Assembly (NCBI GenBank): GCA_016720905.1 | Contig: JADKJT010000002.1 | Coordinates: 1-64,000, forward strand | Direction: 5' to 3' | Length of the DNA: 64,000 nt | Source: Gemmatimonadaceae bacterium | GTDB taxonomy: Bacteria > Gemmatimonadota > Gemmatimonadetes > Gemmatimonadales > Gemmatimonadaceae | Part shown: positions 17,338 to 25,844 of the stretch, piece after piece | Layout of the letters: the number at the start of each line of letters is the position of its first letter | Position numbering within the stretch: the stretch's first letter is position 1 | Made by a program: the position numbers and the translations under genes | Notes under the pieces: generated by a model | Told to the model about the DNA's origin: nothing | Seen by the model: only the letters and a program-made list of their open reading frames with translations | Databases searched by the model: none

Positions 17338-17901
17338 GTGACCGATAGCCCGAATGACCGCGATCTGCTCGCACGTCTGCGCGAAGGCGACCATCAGGCG
17401 TTCGAGTCGATATTTCGGCAGTGGTATGAGCCGGTTGTCCGATCCGCCAGTCGGGTGTTGCGCGACGTCGGTGTCGCCGAGGAACTGTCGCAGGATGTGT
17501 TTCTGGAACTGTGGCGTCGTCGGGAATCGCTGGCCCCCGACAGCAGTGTCGCGGGCTACTTGATGCAAGCGGTTCGCAATCGCGCGCTCAATCATTTGCG
17601 ACATCTGGCCGTCCAGAAGAAGAGTGTGGTGTACGTCGAGGCGATGAGCGAACCGACCGAGGCGGCGGATGCGCAGGTGCAGGCCACCGAATTGCAGTCG
17701 GCCCTCACGCAGGCCATCGCGGAGCTGCCGCCACGCACCCGGGAAGTGTTCGTCATGAGTCGCGAGCGCGGACTGCGCTACAGCGAGATCGCCGATGCAC
17801 TCGGCGTATCCGTGAAAGCGGTGGAGGCGAACATGAGTCGCGCGCTGCGTATCCTGCGCGATCGACTGGCGGCGTTTCTGCCGGAGCATTCCGCCGAGTA
17901 A
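17338..17901 (+). CDS. ECF-family RNA polymerase sigma factor (FecI-like)
   Basis: About 187 residues from a GTG at 17338. The open frame extends back to 17167, but that part overlaps the fecR-like start and has no sigma-like features. A GTG at 17287 is another option. Region 2 is at about 10-75 (LLARLREGDHQAFESIFRQW; VAEELSQDVFLELWRRR). Region 4 is at about 125-180 (LPPRTREVFVMSRERGLRYS; ALGVSVKAVEANMSRALR). It is the expected partner of the FecR-like protein on the other strand and probably drives transcription of the receptor operon. Confidence 0.85.
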   Translation: MTDSPNDRDLLARLREGDHQAFESIFRQWYEPVVRSASRVLRDVGVAEELSQDVFLELWRRRESLAPDSSVAGYLMQAVRNRALNHLRHLAVQKKSVVYVEAMSEPTEAADAQVQATELQSALTQAIAELPPRTREVFVMSRERGLRYSEIADALGVSVKAVEANMSRALRILRDRLAAFLPEHSAE

Positions 17902-17952
17902 CAGTGTGCACCGGTGCGGTGAGACCGCCGTCCGGGCATAGGGTGCCGCCAT

Positions 17953-17975
17953 GTTCGTGTGTTGATGTCACGAAC
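17953..17975. promoter_or_regulatory. Inverted repeat upstream of the lipoprotein gene
   Basis: GTTCGTG and CACGAAC form perfect 7-bp arms around a 9-bp spacer, 52 bases after the sigma gene and 60 bases before the lipoprotein start. It could be an operator for the lipoprotein gene or a weak terminator of the sigma gene. No T-run follows. Confidence 0.3.
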
Positions 17976-18035
17976 GCCGGATGCAATGCCACGACTCGCG
18001 CGGCCACTCGCACCGACGGCACCGAGGAACCATTC

Positions 18036-18944
18036 ATGTCCCGTATGCGACCAATCGCCATCGCGCTGACCATGACGCTTGTTGGTTTGGCAGCGTGCAA
18101 TGATTCGACGAGCCCGCAGATGCTCTCGCTGGGCAGCGCGTTCAACACGGCCCCGGCCGGATTCAACGAAGTGTCCAGTAGCGTGGCGGGCGGCGATGCC
18201 TCCGCCGGATTGCCCTGGCAGCCCGAGCGCGGCCGCGGTGGCCCCATGGGCGGACCGGGCATGGGCGGCTTCATGGGCGGCAACATGGATGTGAATTTCC
18301 TTGGTGGTGTGGCCGCCGGACGCGGACCCGATCGCGGTCCATTCGCGACCGGCGACGCCGGCAACTGCACGTTCTCGGCGGCCACCGGTGACGTGACCTG
18401 CGCACCAGTCATTCGCGGCGGTCTCACCATCACGCGCATCCTGACGTTCAAGACGGCCAATGGCACGGCGCAGGCGACGCACGACAGCACCACCAATTCA
18501 GTGCGCACACGCATGACAGCCAATGGCACGGTGCAACGCCGTGACAGCGTGACGGCGACCGTGCAGAACAGCTCGGACCGCACGGTCACCGGACTCGCCG
18601 TCGGCAGCACGCTGCGTACGGTCAACGGGACGGCTCAAGGGTCGGAGAGTGCCACTGGCAAAACCCGTGACGGCAAGGCGTTTTCGGCGCAACGCACGAT
18701 GGGCGACACCACGACCGGTCTGACCATTCCCGTGGAGAACGGCCGACCGACGTACCCGACCGCCGGCACGGTCATTCGCTCAATGAAAGTGGTGATGACC
18801 GTGGACGGCACGACACATACCTCGCTGCGCCGGGAGGTGATCACCTACAATGGCACCGCCACCGCGTCGCTCGTCATCACGCACGACGGAACGACCAAGA
18901 CGTGCGCGTTGCCGTTGCCGATGGGCCGCCCGACCTGTCAGTAA
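18036..18944 (+). CDS. Putative lipoprotein with Gly/Met-rich segment, function unknown
   Basis: This 302-residue protein starts at ATG 18036 with GAGGAA 7 bases upstream. Longer in-frame openings run back into the sigma gene and are not convincing. The N-terminus is a lipoprotein signal (LVGLAAC-NDSTS), with Cys at about residue 21. A Gly/Met-rich stretch follows (GGPMGGPGMGGFMGG, about 68-85). The rest is Thr-rich beta sequence with repeated NGT motifs (TANGTAQ, TANGTVQ, TVNGTAQ, TYNGTAT). No family recognised. It lies just after the ECF sigma gene and may belong to that regulon. Confidence 0.65.
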   Translation: MSRMRPIAIALTMTLVGLAACNDSTSPQMLSLGSAFNTAPAGFNEVSSSVAGGDASAGLPWQPERGRGGPMGGPGMGGFMGGNMDVNFLGGVAAGRGPDRGPFATGDAGNCTFSAATGDVTCAPVIRGGLTITRILTFKTANGTAQATHDSTTNSVRTRMTANGTVQRRDSVTATVQNSSDRTVTGLAVGSTLRTVNGTAQGSESATGKTRDGKAFSAQRTMGDTTTGLTIPVENGRPTYPTAGTVIRSMKVVMTVDGTTHTSLRREVITYNGTATASLVITHDGTTKTCALPLPMGRPTCQ

Positions 18945-18979
18945 GGAGTGCAGGACCACCGCGGAGGGGCGGTGGGTGG

Positions 18980-19076
18980 GGAAGACGGGAGAATGGAGGG
19001 AGACGGGAGACGTCCAGTCAGCGCGAATTGTCGCCGGCTGGACGTCTCCCGTCTCCATTCTCCCGTCTCCCGTCTT
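18980..19076. repeat. Inverted heptad repeat (7-bp CGTCTCC units) between convergent genes
   Basis: The right arm is five 7-bp units from 19043 to 19076 (CGTCTCC, CGTCTCC, ATTCTCC, CGTCTCC, CGTCTT). The left arm from 18980 to 19012 holds the complementary units with a 4-bp interruption. The inner arms GACGTCCAG and CTGGACGTC close a loop of about 18 bases. It lies between the stop codons of the convergent lipoprotein and PorV-like genes, so it could end transcription in both directions. Confidence 0.7.
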
Positions 19077-19087
19077 AAGAAACCGCC

Positions 19088-20020
19088 CTACCGAATGCGC
19101 AATCCCACCCGATGCGCCACTGGTCGACCACCGCGCATCGGCTCCATGGCATAGTCAATCGCAATGCGATCGATCGTCACGCCGAGGCCGGCCGTCACCA
19201 ACGACTCGTCGCGCTCACGCGGGAGACGAAAGCCCTGGCGCAACGTGATCGCCACGCCTTCAATGGGCACATAAGCCACTTCGGCGCCACCGGCCGGACG
19301 CACGAACAGATCGCCCTCGAGAGTCAGCGCCATTTGCGCGCCCACATCCCAGTGTCCAGCGACTGATTGGTAGCCGCCGAATCCGACGCCGATGCGTCTG
19401 GGCAGCGTGCCCTTGATGCCATTGAGTCGCGGACCCGCACCGAGGTTCTGCATCACCACGGCCAGGGTGCCCGGTCCCAGCGCACGATTCATCCCGATGT
19501 CGAACGCAACCGTGCCATCATGCGCGGCCCCCAGGCGATCCTCCGCGTACTTGACGCTGGCTCCGAGCCGCAGGCCCTTGATGGTGCGAGCCAGACCGAA
19601 TGTGAACGCGGTGCTTGACGCCGACACCTCACCACCGTCTGCGAGGTGCGTGGCACCCGTCTTCACCACGTCGCCGTAGGAGGCGCCCGCCGGTGCGAGA
19701 TAGGTCACGAACTGGGCACCGATTCCCACAGTGAGCGAGCCGGCCGTTGACGTGGTCCCCATCGATCCGGATGTCGCCGCAGCGCCATAGCGTTGCATCG
19801 AAATCACCGAACCGCGCGAGCTCGCCAGCATGCCGGGGTTGTAGAACATGGCGTCACCATCGGTCGAGGCCACGCCGGCATTGGCCATCGCGGCAATGCG
19901 TGCGCTCGCCGGGAGCCGAAGGACAAGCGGTCCCTCGCCAACGGGTTGCGCGGGGGCATTCGTGGCGGCGAGTGTGCCGATTACGGAGAGGCCCAGCAGA
20001 CTGGAAAAGGCCTGCCTCAC
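19088..20020 (-). CDS. PorV/PorQ-like outer-membrane barrel protein
   Basis: About 310 residues from the GTG at 20020, which begins directly with a signal peptide (AFSSLLGLSVIGTLAATNAPAQ). An ATG at 20086 would add 22 residues and overlap the divergent gene. The mature start has the PorV/UPF0164-type pattern LRLPASARIAAMANAGVA...DAMFYNPG. Alternating beta strands follow (LTVGIGAQFVTYLAP; LGASVKYAEDRLG; ITLRQGFRLPRE) and the chain ends in VGLRIR. Such proteins are small barrels, some serving as shuttles of type IX secretion. No other type IX component is visible here, so the role is open. Confidence 0.65.
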   Translation of the reverse strand: MRQAFSSLLGLSVIGTLAATNAPAQPVGEGPLVLRLPASARIAAMANAGVASTDGDAMFYNPGMLASSRGSVISMQRYGAAATSGSMGTTSTAGSLTVGIGAQFVTYLAPAGASYGDVVKTGATHLADGGEVSASSTAFTFGLARTIKGLRLGASVKYAEDRLGAAHDGTVAFDIGMNRALGPGTLAVVMQNLGAGPRLNGIKGTLPRRIGVGFGGYQSVAGHWDVGAQMALTLEGDLFVRPAGGAEVAYVPIEGVAITLRQGFRLPRERDESLVTAGLGVTIDRIAIDYAMEPMRGGRPVAHRVGLRIR

Positions 20021-20059
20021 GTGGCGGCCCCTGGGGAGGTCTTGCGGATCGTGTGAGTC

Positions 20060-20746
20060 ATGAGTCAAATGAACGCCATGATCCATTCCCTCGCCAGCAC
20101 ATCGGGACCCGACGCGTCGCAGGCACCTGTACCCACGTCCTCAGGGACAAGTGGAGTGGCGGACTGGCGCCTTGGCCCGCAAACACCCCAAACGAAAGGC
20201 TGGCTGCTCCGCCGAGTCGGCCTGTGGATACTGACGCGCGCCGGATGGCGATTCGAGGGGGCCATGCCGGACATCCCGAAATTTGTCGCGATTGTCGCAC
20301 CGCACACATCGAATTGGGATTTCCCGATCGGCCTCGCCGCGAAATGGGCGCTGGGATTCGACACGCATTGGTGGGGCAAGGACTCGCTGTTCGCGCCGCC
20401 GTTGGGGTGGTTCATGCGCGCAAACGGCGGCATTCCCGTGCAACGGAAACAGAGTTCCAAGGTGGTGGAAACCACCATCGACGCGTTTCGCGCGAACGAC
20501 CGGTTCGCCCTGGCGCTGGCCCCCGAGGGCACGCGCAAGAAGGTGACCAAGTGGCGGACCGGATTCTGGCATGTCGCCAAGGGCGCTCAGGTGCCGATCT
20601 GCTGCGTGGCCTTCGACTGGCCCCGCAAGGTGATTCGTCTGGGACCAACCACCATGCCGGACGAGGACGATCAGGCGGCCGGCATTGCGCGCATCCGCAG
20701 CTACTTCGCCAACGTGCGCGGCTACAATCCGGCGCAACAGGCCTAG
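20060..20746 (+). CDS. PlsC-like lysophospholipid acyltransferase family protein
   Basis: This 228-residue protein carries the acyltransferase motif HTSNWD (HX4D, about residue 81-86), a second block around GIPVQRKQSSKVVE, and the third motif APEGTRKK (about 154-161). These are the substrate-binding and catalytic blocks of the 1-acylglycerol-3-phosphate acyltransferase superfamily. A hydrophobic segment lies before the catalytic site. It probably acts at the inner membrane in phospholipid or acyl-lipid synthesis. The start is uncertain: ATG at 20060, 20069 or 20078. It is divergent from the PorV-like gene. Confidence 0.75.
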   Translation: MSQMNAMIHSLASTSGPDASQAPVPTSSGTSGVADWRLGPQTPQTKGWLLRRVGLWILTRAGWRFEGAMPDIPKFVAIVAPHTSNWDFPIGLAAKWALGFDTHWWGKDSLFAPPLGWFMRANGGIPVQRKQSSKVVETTIDAFRANDRFALALAPEGTRKKVTKWRTGFWHVAKGAQVPICCVAFDWPRKVIRLGPTTMPDEDDQAAGIARIRSYFANVRGYNPAQQA

Positions 20747-20801
20747 TGCGCGCATCGAGGTGATCGTCGACAGGGCGTTGTCGACCCTCGTAGCTTTCAC
20801 C

Positions 20802-23360
20802 ATGCCTTTTCCCCGCCCCGCCATCCACGCCCGCGCGGCGCAGTTCGTCGCGCGGGTTGCCTGTGCACTGTGTCTCGCCACATCGCTGAACGCCCAGAGT
20901 GCCAGGGAGACGCCGGCACCATTCCCCGCGCCGGACTCACAGACGGTCGGACGCGCCGTGCGCGCCGCCACGGCTCCGGTCATTGACGGACGTGACGACG
21001 ACGCGGTATGGCGTTCCGCGCCGGCCATGACCGATTTCCGGCAGTTCGATCCGGGCGAAAATCTGCCCGCCACGTTTCGATCCGAAGCGCGGGTCGCCTA
21101 CGACGATCGCAACCTGTACGTGCTGGTCCGCGCCTTCGATCCGCATCCCGACAGCATTGTGTCGCTGCTCAGCCGTCGCGACGTGAAGACGGCCAGCGAT
21201 CAACTCAAGATCATCGTCGATGCCTACAAGGATCGTCGCAGTGGCATCGAGTTGGCGGTGAACCCTGCCGGTGTGAAGCGCGATTTCTCGATGTACGGCG
21301 ACGTCACCGAGGATGCCACCTGGGATGGGGTCTGGGATGTCGGCACCAGCATCGACAGCCTGGGGTGGGTGGCCGAATTCCGCGTGCCGCTCAGTCAACT
21401 GCGCTTCACCGCCAAGGACATTCACGAATTCGGATTCGGCGTGTGGCGCGATGTGGCGCGCCTGAATCAACGGGATGCGTGGCCGGCCTATCGACCCTCA
21501 CGACGCACGCTGGTGTCACAGTTGGGCACGATTATGGGGATCGAGCGCATCGGCACGCCGCGTCGCCTCGAACTGCTGCCCTACACGGTCACCAAGAGCG
21601 TACCCAATCCAGCTGCGCGCGCCGGTGGCGACCACGGCGAGCTCACCGGAGGGCTCGATCTCAAAGCCGGACTGGGTTCGCATGTGACGGTCGACGCAAC
21701 GGTCAATCCCGACTTCGGCCAGGTGGAGGCCGATCCCGCCGTGCTCAATCTGAGCGCCTTTGAAATCCGTTTCGACGAACGGCGACCGTTCTTCCAGGAA
21801 GGGGCCGGCCTGTATCGCTGCAACGGACCGTGCGAAGGCATCTTCTACACGCGCCGCATTGGGCGAACCCCGCAGCTACGCAGCGCCACGGCGGATCCGG
21901 TGTTCACCAACATCACCGCCGCCGCAAAGATCACCGGTCGCTTCGACAACGGGGTCGCGTTTGGCCTCGTCAACGCATCCACGGAGCGCGTGCGTGGCGT
22001 GAACGGCAACACCATTGAACCGCAGACCAACTATCTGGTGGCGCGCGCGCTGCGGGAGTTGCGCGGCGGACGTTCGCAGCTGGGCGTGCAACTCACCGAT
22101 GTGCGCCGTCAACGTGATGTGGGCACGGACGCCTTCCTGCGGCGGTCGGCGACGACGCTGCTGCTGCAGGGCTTCCACCGGTTCGCGCATGACCGGTGGG
22201 AGTGGTCGGGCTACACGGGGCTGAATGACGTGCGCGGCTCGGCCAGGTCGATCGCGTTGACCCAGCGCAACAGTGTGCACCTCTATCAGCGACCGGATCA
22301 CGAACAGACCTACGACTCCACGCGCACGGCGATGGGCGGACTCGTATTTTCCACCGGCATCAAACAAGTGGGCGGGCGGACGCGATACGAGAACGTGTTT
22401 CGTTACGCGTCAGCCGGCGTGGAATTCAACGATCTCGGATTCGTCAATCTGGTCAACGACGCGTCGTTCAGACAGCAGGTCGACCTGCGCCAATTGCGTC
22501 CATCGCGGGTGTTTCGCTCCGCCTTTTCCACCGCGTCGCTGGAGTCACACTGGACCACTGGCGGCGTGCTGTCGGCACAAGTCCTGTCCGTGCACACCAG
22601 CGGTGGATTTCACAACAACTGGGGTGGAGCGATCACCACCAGCCTGAGCGATTTCGGCGGCACCTATTGTGTCAGCTGCGCGCGGGGAGGACCGGCGCTC
22701 CGACAATCGTCCAAGCAAGGCATCCGTTTCGATCTGGTCGGTGATCCCCGACCGTCGGTGGTCCCGAAGTTTGCGTATCGCATCGGCAACAGCGATGGCG
22801 GCCGCTCCTGGTACCGCGGCGCCGATGCCGGTGTGGATCTGCGCGTGGCCAGTCGCTTCTCCACATCGCTGAACGTGTCGACCGACGAGATCACCAACGA
22901 CCAGCAGTGGGTCGGCAACTTCGGCGCGTTTCTCAGCGACACCACCCACTTCACGTTTGCGCGCTTGCACCAGCACATCCTCGCCGTCACGGCACGGGGC
23001 AATTGGACCGCCACGCCCACGCTCTCGTTGCAGATCTATGCGCAACCGTTCGTGAGCACCGGCGACTACGCGGACTGGCGCGCATTGGGCAACGTCCGCG
23101 ACGCGAACTATGACGCGCGCTTTTCCACCTACCGTACCACCGCGCCCCGTGGATTCAACGTCAAGCAGTTCAATTCGAATGCGGTGCTGCGATGGGAATA
23201 CCGGCCGGCCAGCACGCTGTTCCTGGTCTGGCAGCAAGGACGCGCGCCGGACGAGCTCAACCCGGGAAGCTTCGCGCCGCGACGGGACCTCCAGAACCTC
23301 TTCGACGCGCGCCCGTTGAACACCGTGCTGCTCAAAATCAGCTACTGGTTCAACCCGTAG
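20802..23360 (+). CDS. Exported CBM9-like/DUF5916 outer-membrane protein
   Basis: About 852 residues from ATG 20802. The frame is open further upstream, but only this start gives a signal peptide (ARVACALCLATSLNAQ). Residues about 55-230 are a CBM9-type carbohydrate-binding-like domain (APVIDGRDDDAVWRSAP; ARVAYDDRNLYVLVRAFDP). The rest is the DUF5916 barrel (VNPDFGQVEADPAVLNLSAF; FFQEGAGLYRC), ending in VLLKISYWFNP with the terminal aromatic residue typical of outer-membrane barrels. Proteins of this type are frequent in Gemmatimonadota, Acidobacteria and Bacteroidota and have no agreed function. It follows the acyltransferase gene on the same strand. Confidence 0.75.
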   Translation: MPFPRPAIHARAAQFVARVACALCLATSLNAQSARETPAPFPAPDSQTVGRAVRAATAPVIDGRDDDAVWRSAPAMTDFRQFDPGENLPATFRSEARVAYDDRNLYVLVRAFDPHPDSIVSLLSRRDVKTASDQLKIIVDAYKDRRSGIELAVNPAGVKRDFSMYGDVTEDATWDGVWDVGTSIDSLGWVAEFRVPLSQLRFTAKDIHEFGFGVWRDVARLNQRDAWPAYRPSRRTLVSQLGTIMGIERIGTPRRLELLPYTVTKSVPNPAARAGGDHGELTGGLDLKAGLGSHVTVDATVNPDFGQVEADPAVLNLSAFEIRFDERRPFFQEGAGLYRCNGPCEGIFYTRRIGRTPQLRSATADPVFTNITAAAKITGRFDNGVAFGLVNASTERVRGVNGNTIEPQTNYLVARALRELRGGRSQLGVQLTDVRRQRDVGTDAFLRRSATTLLLQGFHRFAHDRWEWSGYTGLNDVRGSARSIALTQRNSVHLYQRPDHEQTYDSTRTAMGGLVFSTGIKQVGGRTRYENVFRYASAGVEFNDLGFVNLVNDASFRQQVDLRQLRPSRVFRSAFSTASLESHWTTGGVLSAQVLSVHTSGGFHNNWGGAITTSLSDFGGTYCVSCARGGPALRQSSKQGIRFDLVGDPRPSVVPKFAYRIGNSDGGRSWYRGADAGVDLRVASRFSTSLNVSTDEITNDQQWVGNFGAFLSDTTHFTFARLHQHILAVTARGNWTATPTLSLQIYAQPFVSTGDYADWRALGNVRDANYDARFSTYRTTAPRGFNVKQFNSNAVLRWEYRPASTLFLVWQQGRAPDELNPGSFAPRRDLQNLFDARPLNTVLLKISYWFNP

Positions 23361-23370
23361 TAGCACGCCC

Positions 23371-23406
23371 CGTCTCCCGTCTCCCGTCTCTCGTCTCCCG
23401 TCTCCC
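23371..23406. repeat. Tandem 7-bp repeat (CGTCTCC x5) after the DUF5916 gene
   Basis: Five head-to-tail units CGTCTCC, CGTCTCC, CGTCTCT, CGTCTCC, CGTCTCC begin 10 bases after the stop codon. The same unit makes up the inverted repeat at 18980-19076. Here there is no complementary arm, so it does not fold as a hairpin on its own. Confidence 0.75.
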
Positions 23407-23506
23407 AAAACATGACGGAAACGTCGCATTTCCTGCCCCCACCCCCCTTCCCTCGGACGGGGTTCCGGCGGAGTTTTCCGTATCCCTTCTTCGGAGCGAT
23501 TCCCGA

Positions 23507-25816
23507 ATGCGCGTGACGACCGTCGGCGTGGTGGGCGCTGGTGCGATGGGGAGCGGCATTGCCGCCCTCGCCGCCTCGGCGGGCTGCCGCGTCGTGCTGC
23601 TGGATATTCCTGGCGACCCGGACCCGACGTCGCCCAATCGCAGCGCCCCCGCGCGTTCGGGTCTCGCCAAATCGGTCAAATCAAAGCCGGCCTCGTTCAT
23701 GGAGGCGGCCGCCGCCCAGCGCGTGCAAATCGGCAATATCGAGGATGATCTGGGTCTGCTCGCCGCGTGCGACTGGATCGTCGAAGCGATCATCGAACTG
23801 CCCGAACCGAAACAACAACTGTTCGCGCGCATCGAAGCGCTGATGAAACCCACCGCGATCATTTCATCGAACACGTCCGGCATTCCCATGTCGGTCTTGC
23901 TCGCCGGTCGCTCGGAGAAGTTCCGTCGCCGTTTTCTCGGCACGCACTTCTTCAATCCGCCGCGCTACATGCACCTCCTTGAACTCATCCCCACGCCGGA
24001 GACCGACCCGGCAGTGATCGGTGCCATCCGGGAGTTCGCCGAACGCACGCTTGGCAAGGGCATCGTGATGTGCAAGGATGTGCCGGGATTTGTCGCCAAC
24101 CGACTTGGCGTCTACGGCATGGTCGGCACGATGCGCCGTATGGAGCAGCACGGTCTCACCATCGATGAGGTTGACGGACTCACCGGATCGCTGGTCGGGC
24201 GCGCCCGCACGGCAACGTTTCGGACCGGGGATCTCACCGGCATCGATGTGCTGGCGCATGTCACCAAGGGAATTGGCAGTGCGACGGGTGAAGACTTCGC
24301 GCTGCCGCCCTGGATTCTGGAACTCGTGGCCAGCGGGAAGTTGGGCGACAAGACCGGCGGCGGGTTCTACACGAAGACCAAGACCGGCACGTTGACGTTT
24401 GATTGGCAGACGAAGTCGTATGTGCCGCAGCAGCGGCTTGAGGGTGGCGACATCGGTCAGGCCATTCGGCCGCCGATTGCCCAGCGGTTGCCGGCTGCCA
24501 AGTCCATCCCCGGCGCGCAGGGCGCGTTTCTCCGCGATCACCTGCTCGATGCCGCGCACTATACGCTCACGCTCGCCTCGCAACTCGCCTACGACATTGT
24601 CGCGATCGATCGCGCGATGGAATGGGGCTACGGATGGGAAGCGGGACCGTTCCGCATCATGGATGCGCTCGGACTCGAGTGGCTGCGACAGGAATTCGAT
24701 GCCCGTGGCGATGCCCGCCCTGCGTTGCTGGAGGCGGCACATGGCAGCTTCTACAAGGGTGGTGAGTACCTGACATTCGACGGCACGTATGAGCCGGTAC
24801 CCGACATTCCCGGACGCATCTCCCTGGCGGGACTCGCGCGAAGTGGCCGTGTCCTTGAGGACAACGGGCTGTCGCGCCTGATCGATCTGGGAGACGGTGT
24901 CGCGTGTTTCGAGTTCCGCAGCAAGATGAACTCGTTGGGCGACGGGGTCCTGAAGGGCCTTGAGAGCGCCATCGCAAAGGTCGAAAAACTCGGCTTCAAC
25001 GGTCTCGTCATCGGCAATGAAGATCCACGGGCATTCAGTGTCGGCGCCGATCTCTCGTTGGTGTCATTTGCGATATCGGCCGGGGCGTGGGATGACATCG
25101 CCGAGTCGTGCAAGGTGTTTCAGGATCGCGTCATGTCCATCCGCCGGGCACCATTCCCGGTGGTCGTGGCACCGGCCGGCATGACCCTCGGTGGTGGTGC
25201 GGAATTCACGCTGCACGCGGACGCCGTGCAGGCCCACGCGGAAACGTACATGGGCCTTGTGGAAGCCGGCGTGGGACTGCTTCCGGGGGGAGGCGGCACC
25301 AAGGAACTGCTGATGCGGTTCACTGGCGAACTCGCCAACTACGACGACGTCGATTATTTCGCGGCTGTCAAACGCGCGTTCAAGCTGATCGCGTTCGCCA
25401 CCACCACCACGTCGGGGTTTGAAGCGCGGGCGTTCGGATTCCTCCGGCCCAGCGACCGTATCAGCATGAACCGTGACCAGCAACTCGCGGATGCCAAGCG
25501 CCGCGTGCTGGATCTGGCACCGGGTTACCTGCCGCCGCTGGAGCGGACGGTGCGGGCGCTGGGCCGCGAGGGCCTGGGCAATCTGGAGTATGCCCTGTGG
25601 GCAGCGAAGGAAGCAGGACAGGCATCAGCGCATGATGTGCGTGTTGGGCGCGCCATTGCCTATGTCCTCTGCGGCGGTGACGGGACACCACGCGATGTCA
25701 CCGAGCAGGATATCCTCGACCTCGAGCGCGAACAGTTCCTGAGCCTCCTTGGCACCAAGGAAACGCAGGAGCGCATCGCCTACACCCTCAAGACCGGCAA
25801 GCCGCTGCGCAATTGA
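23507..25816 (+). CDS. fadN: 3-hydroxyacyl-CoA dehydrogenase / enoyl-CoA hydratase fusion (FadN-like)
   Basis: A 769-residue two-activity enzyme of fatty-acid beta-oxidation: it hydrates enoyl-CoA and oxidises 3-hydroxyacyl-CoA with NAD. The N-terminal half is the dehydrogenase, with NAD loop GAGAMGSG (10-17), the catalytic-His segment THFFNPPRYMH (about 146) and a second dehydrogenase C-domain near 340-400. The C-terminal half is the crotonase fold: FSVGADLS (about 508), GMTLGGGAEF (about 558) and the acidic residue in GLVEAGVG (about 584). Domain order (dehydrogenase first) matches FadN rather than FadB. It is followed after 28 bp by a thiolase gene, completing the last three steps of the cycle. 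Confidence 0.85.
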   Translation: MRVTTVGVVGAGAMGSGIAALAASAGCRVVLLDIPGDPDPTSPNRSAPARSGLAKSVKSKPASFMEAAAAQRVQIGNIEDDLGLLAACDWIVEAIIELPEPKQQLFARIEALMKPTAIISSNTSGIPMSVLLAGRSEKFRRRFLGTHFFNPPRYMHLLELIPTPETDPAVIGAIREFAERTLGKGIVMCKDVPGFVANRLGVYGMVGTMRRMEQHGLTIDEVDGLTGSLVGRARTATFRTGDLTGIDVLAHVTKGIGSATGEDFALPPWILELVASGKLGDKTGGGFYTKTKTGTLTFDWQTKSYVPQQRLEGGDIGQAIRPPIAQRLPAAKSIPGAQGAFLRDHLLDAAHYTLTLASQLAYDIVAIDRAMEWGYGWEAGPFRIMDALGLEWLRQEFDARGDARPALLEAAHGSFYKGGEYLTFDGTYEPVPDIPGRISLAGLARSGRVLEDNGLSRLIDLGDGVACFEFRSKMNSLGDGVLKGLESAIAKVEKLGFNGLVIGNEDPRAFSVGADLSLVSFAISAGAWDDIAESCKVFQDRVMSIRRAPFPVVVAPAGMTLGGGAEFTLHADAVQAHAETYMGLVEAGVGLLPGGGGTKELLMRFTGELANYDDVDYFAAVKRAFKLIAFATTTTSGFEARAFGFLRPSDRISMNRDQQLADAKRRVLDLAPGYLPPLERTVRALGREGLGNLEYALWAAKEAGQASAHDVRVGRAIAYVLCGGDGTPRDVTEQDILDLEREQFLSLLGTKETQERIAYTLKTGKPLRN

Positions 25817-25844
25817 GCGCGCGTTCGCATACGGAGAGACTGCA

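Noticed and set aside
23371..23406. CRISPR-like direct repeats
   Set aside because: Units are 7 bp and adjoining, with no spacers and no cas genes nearby.
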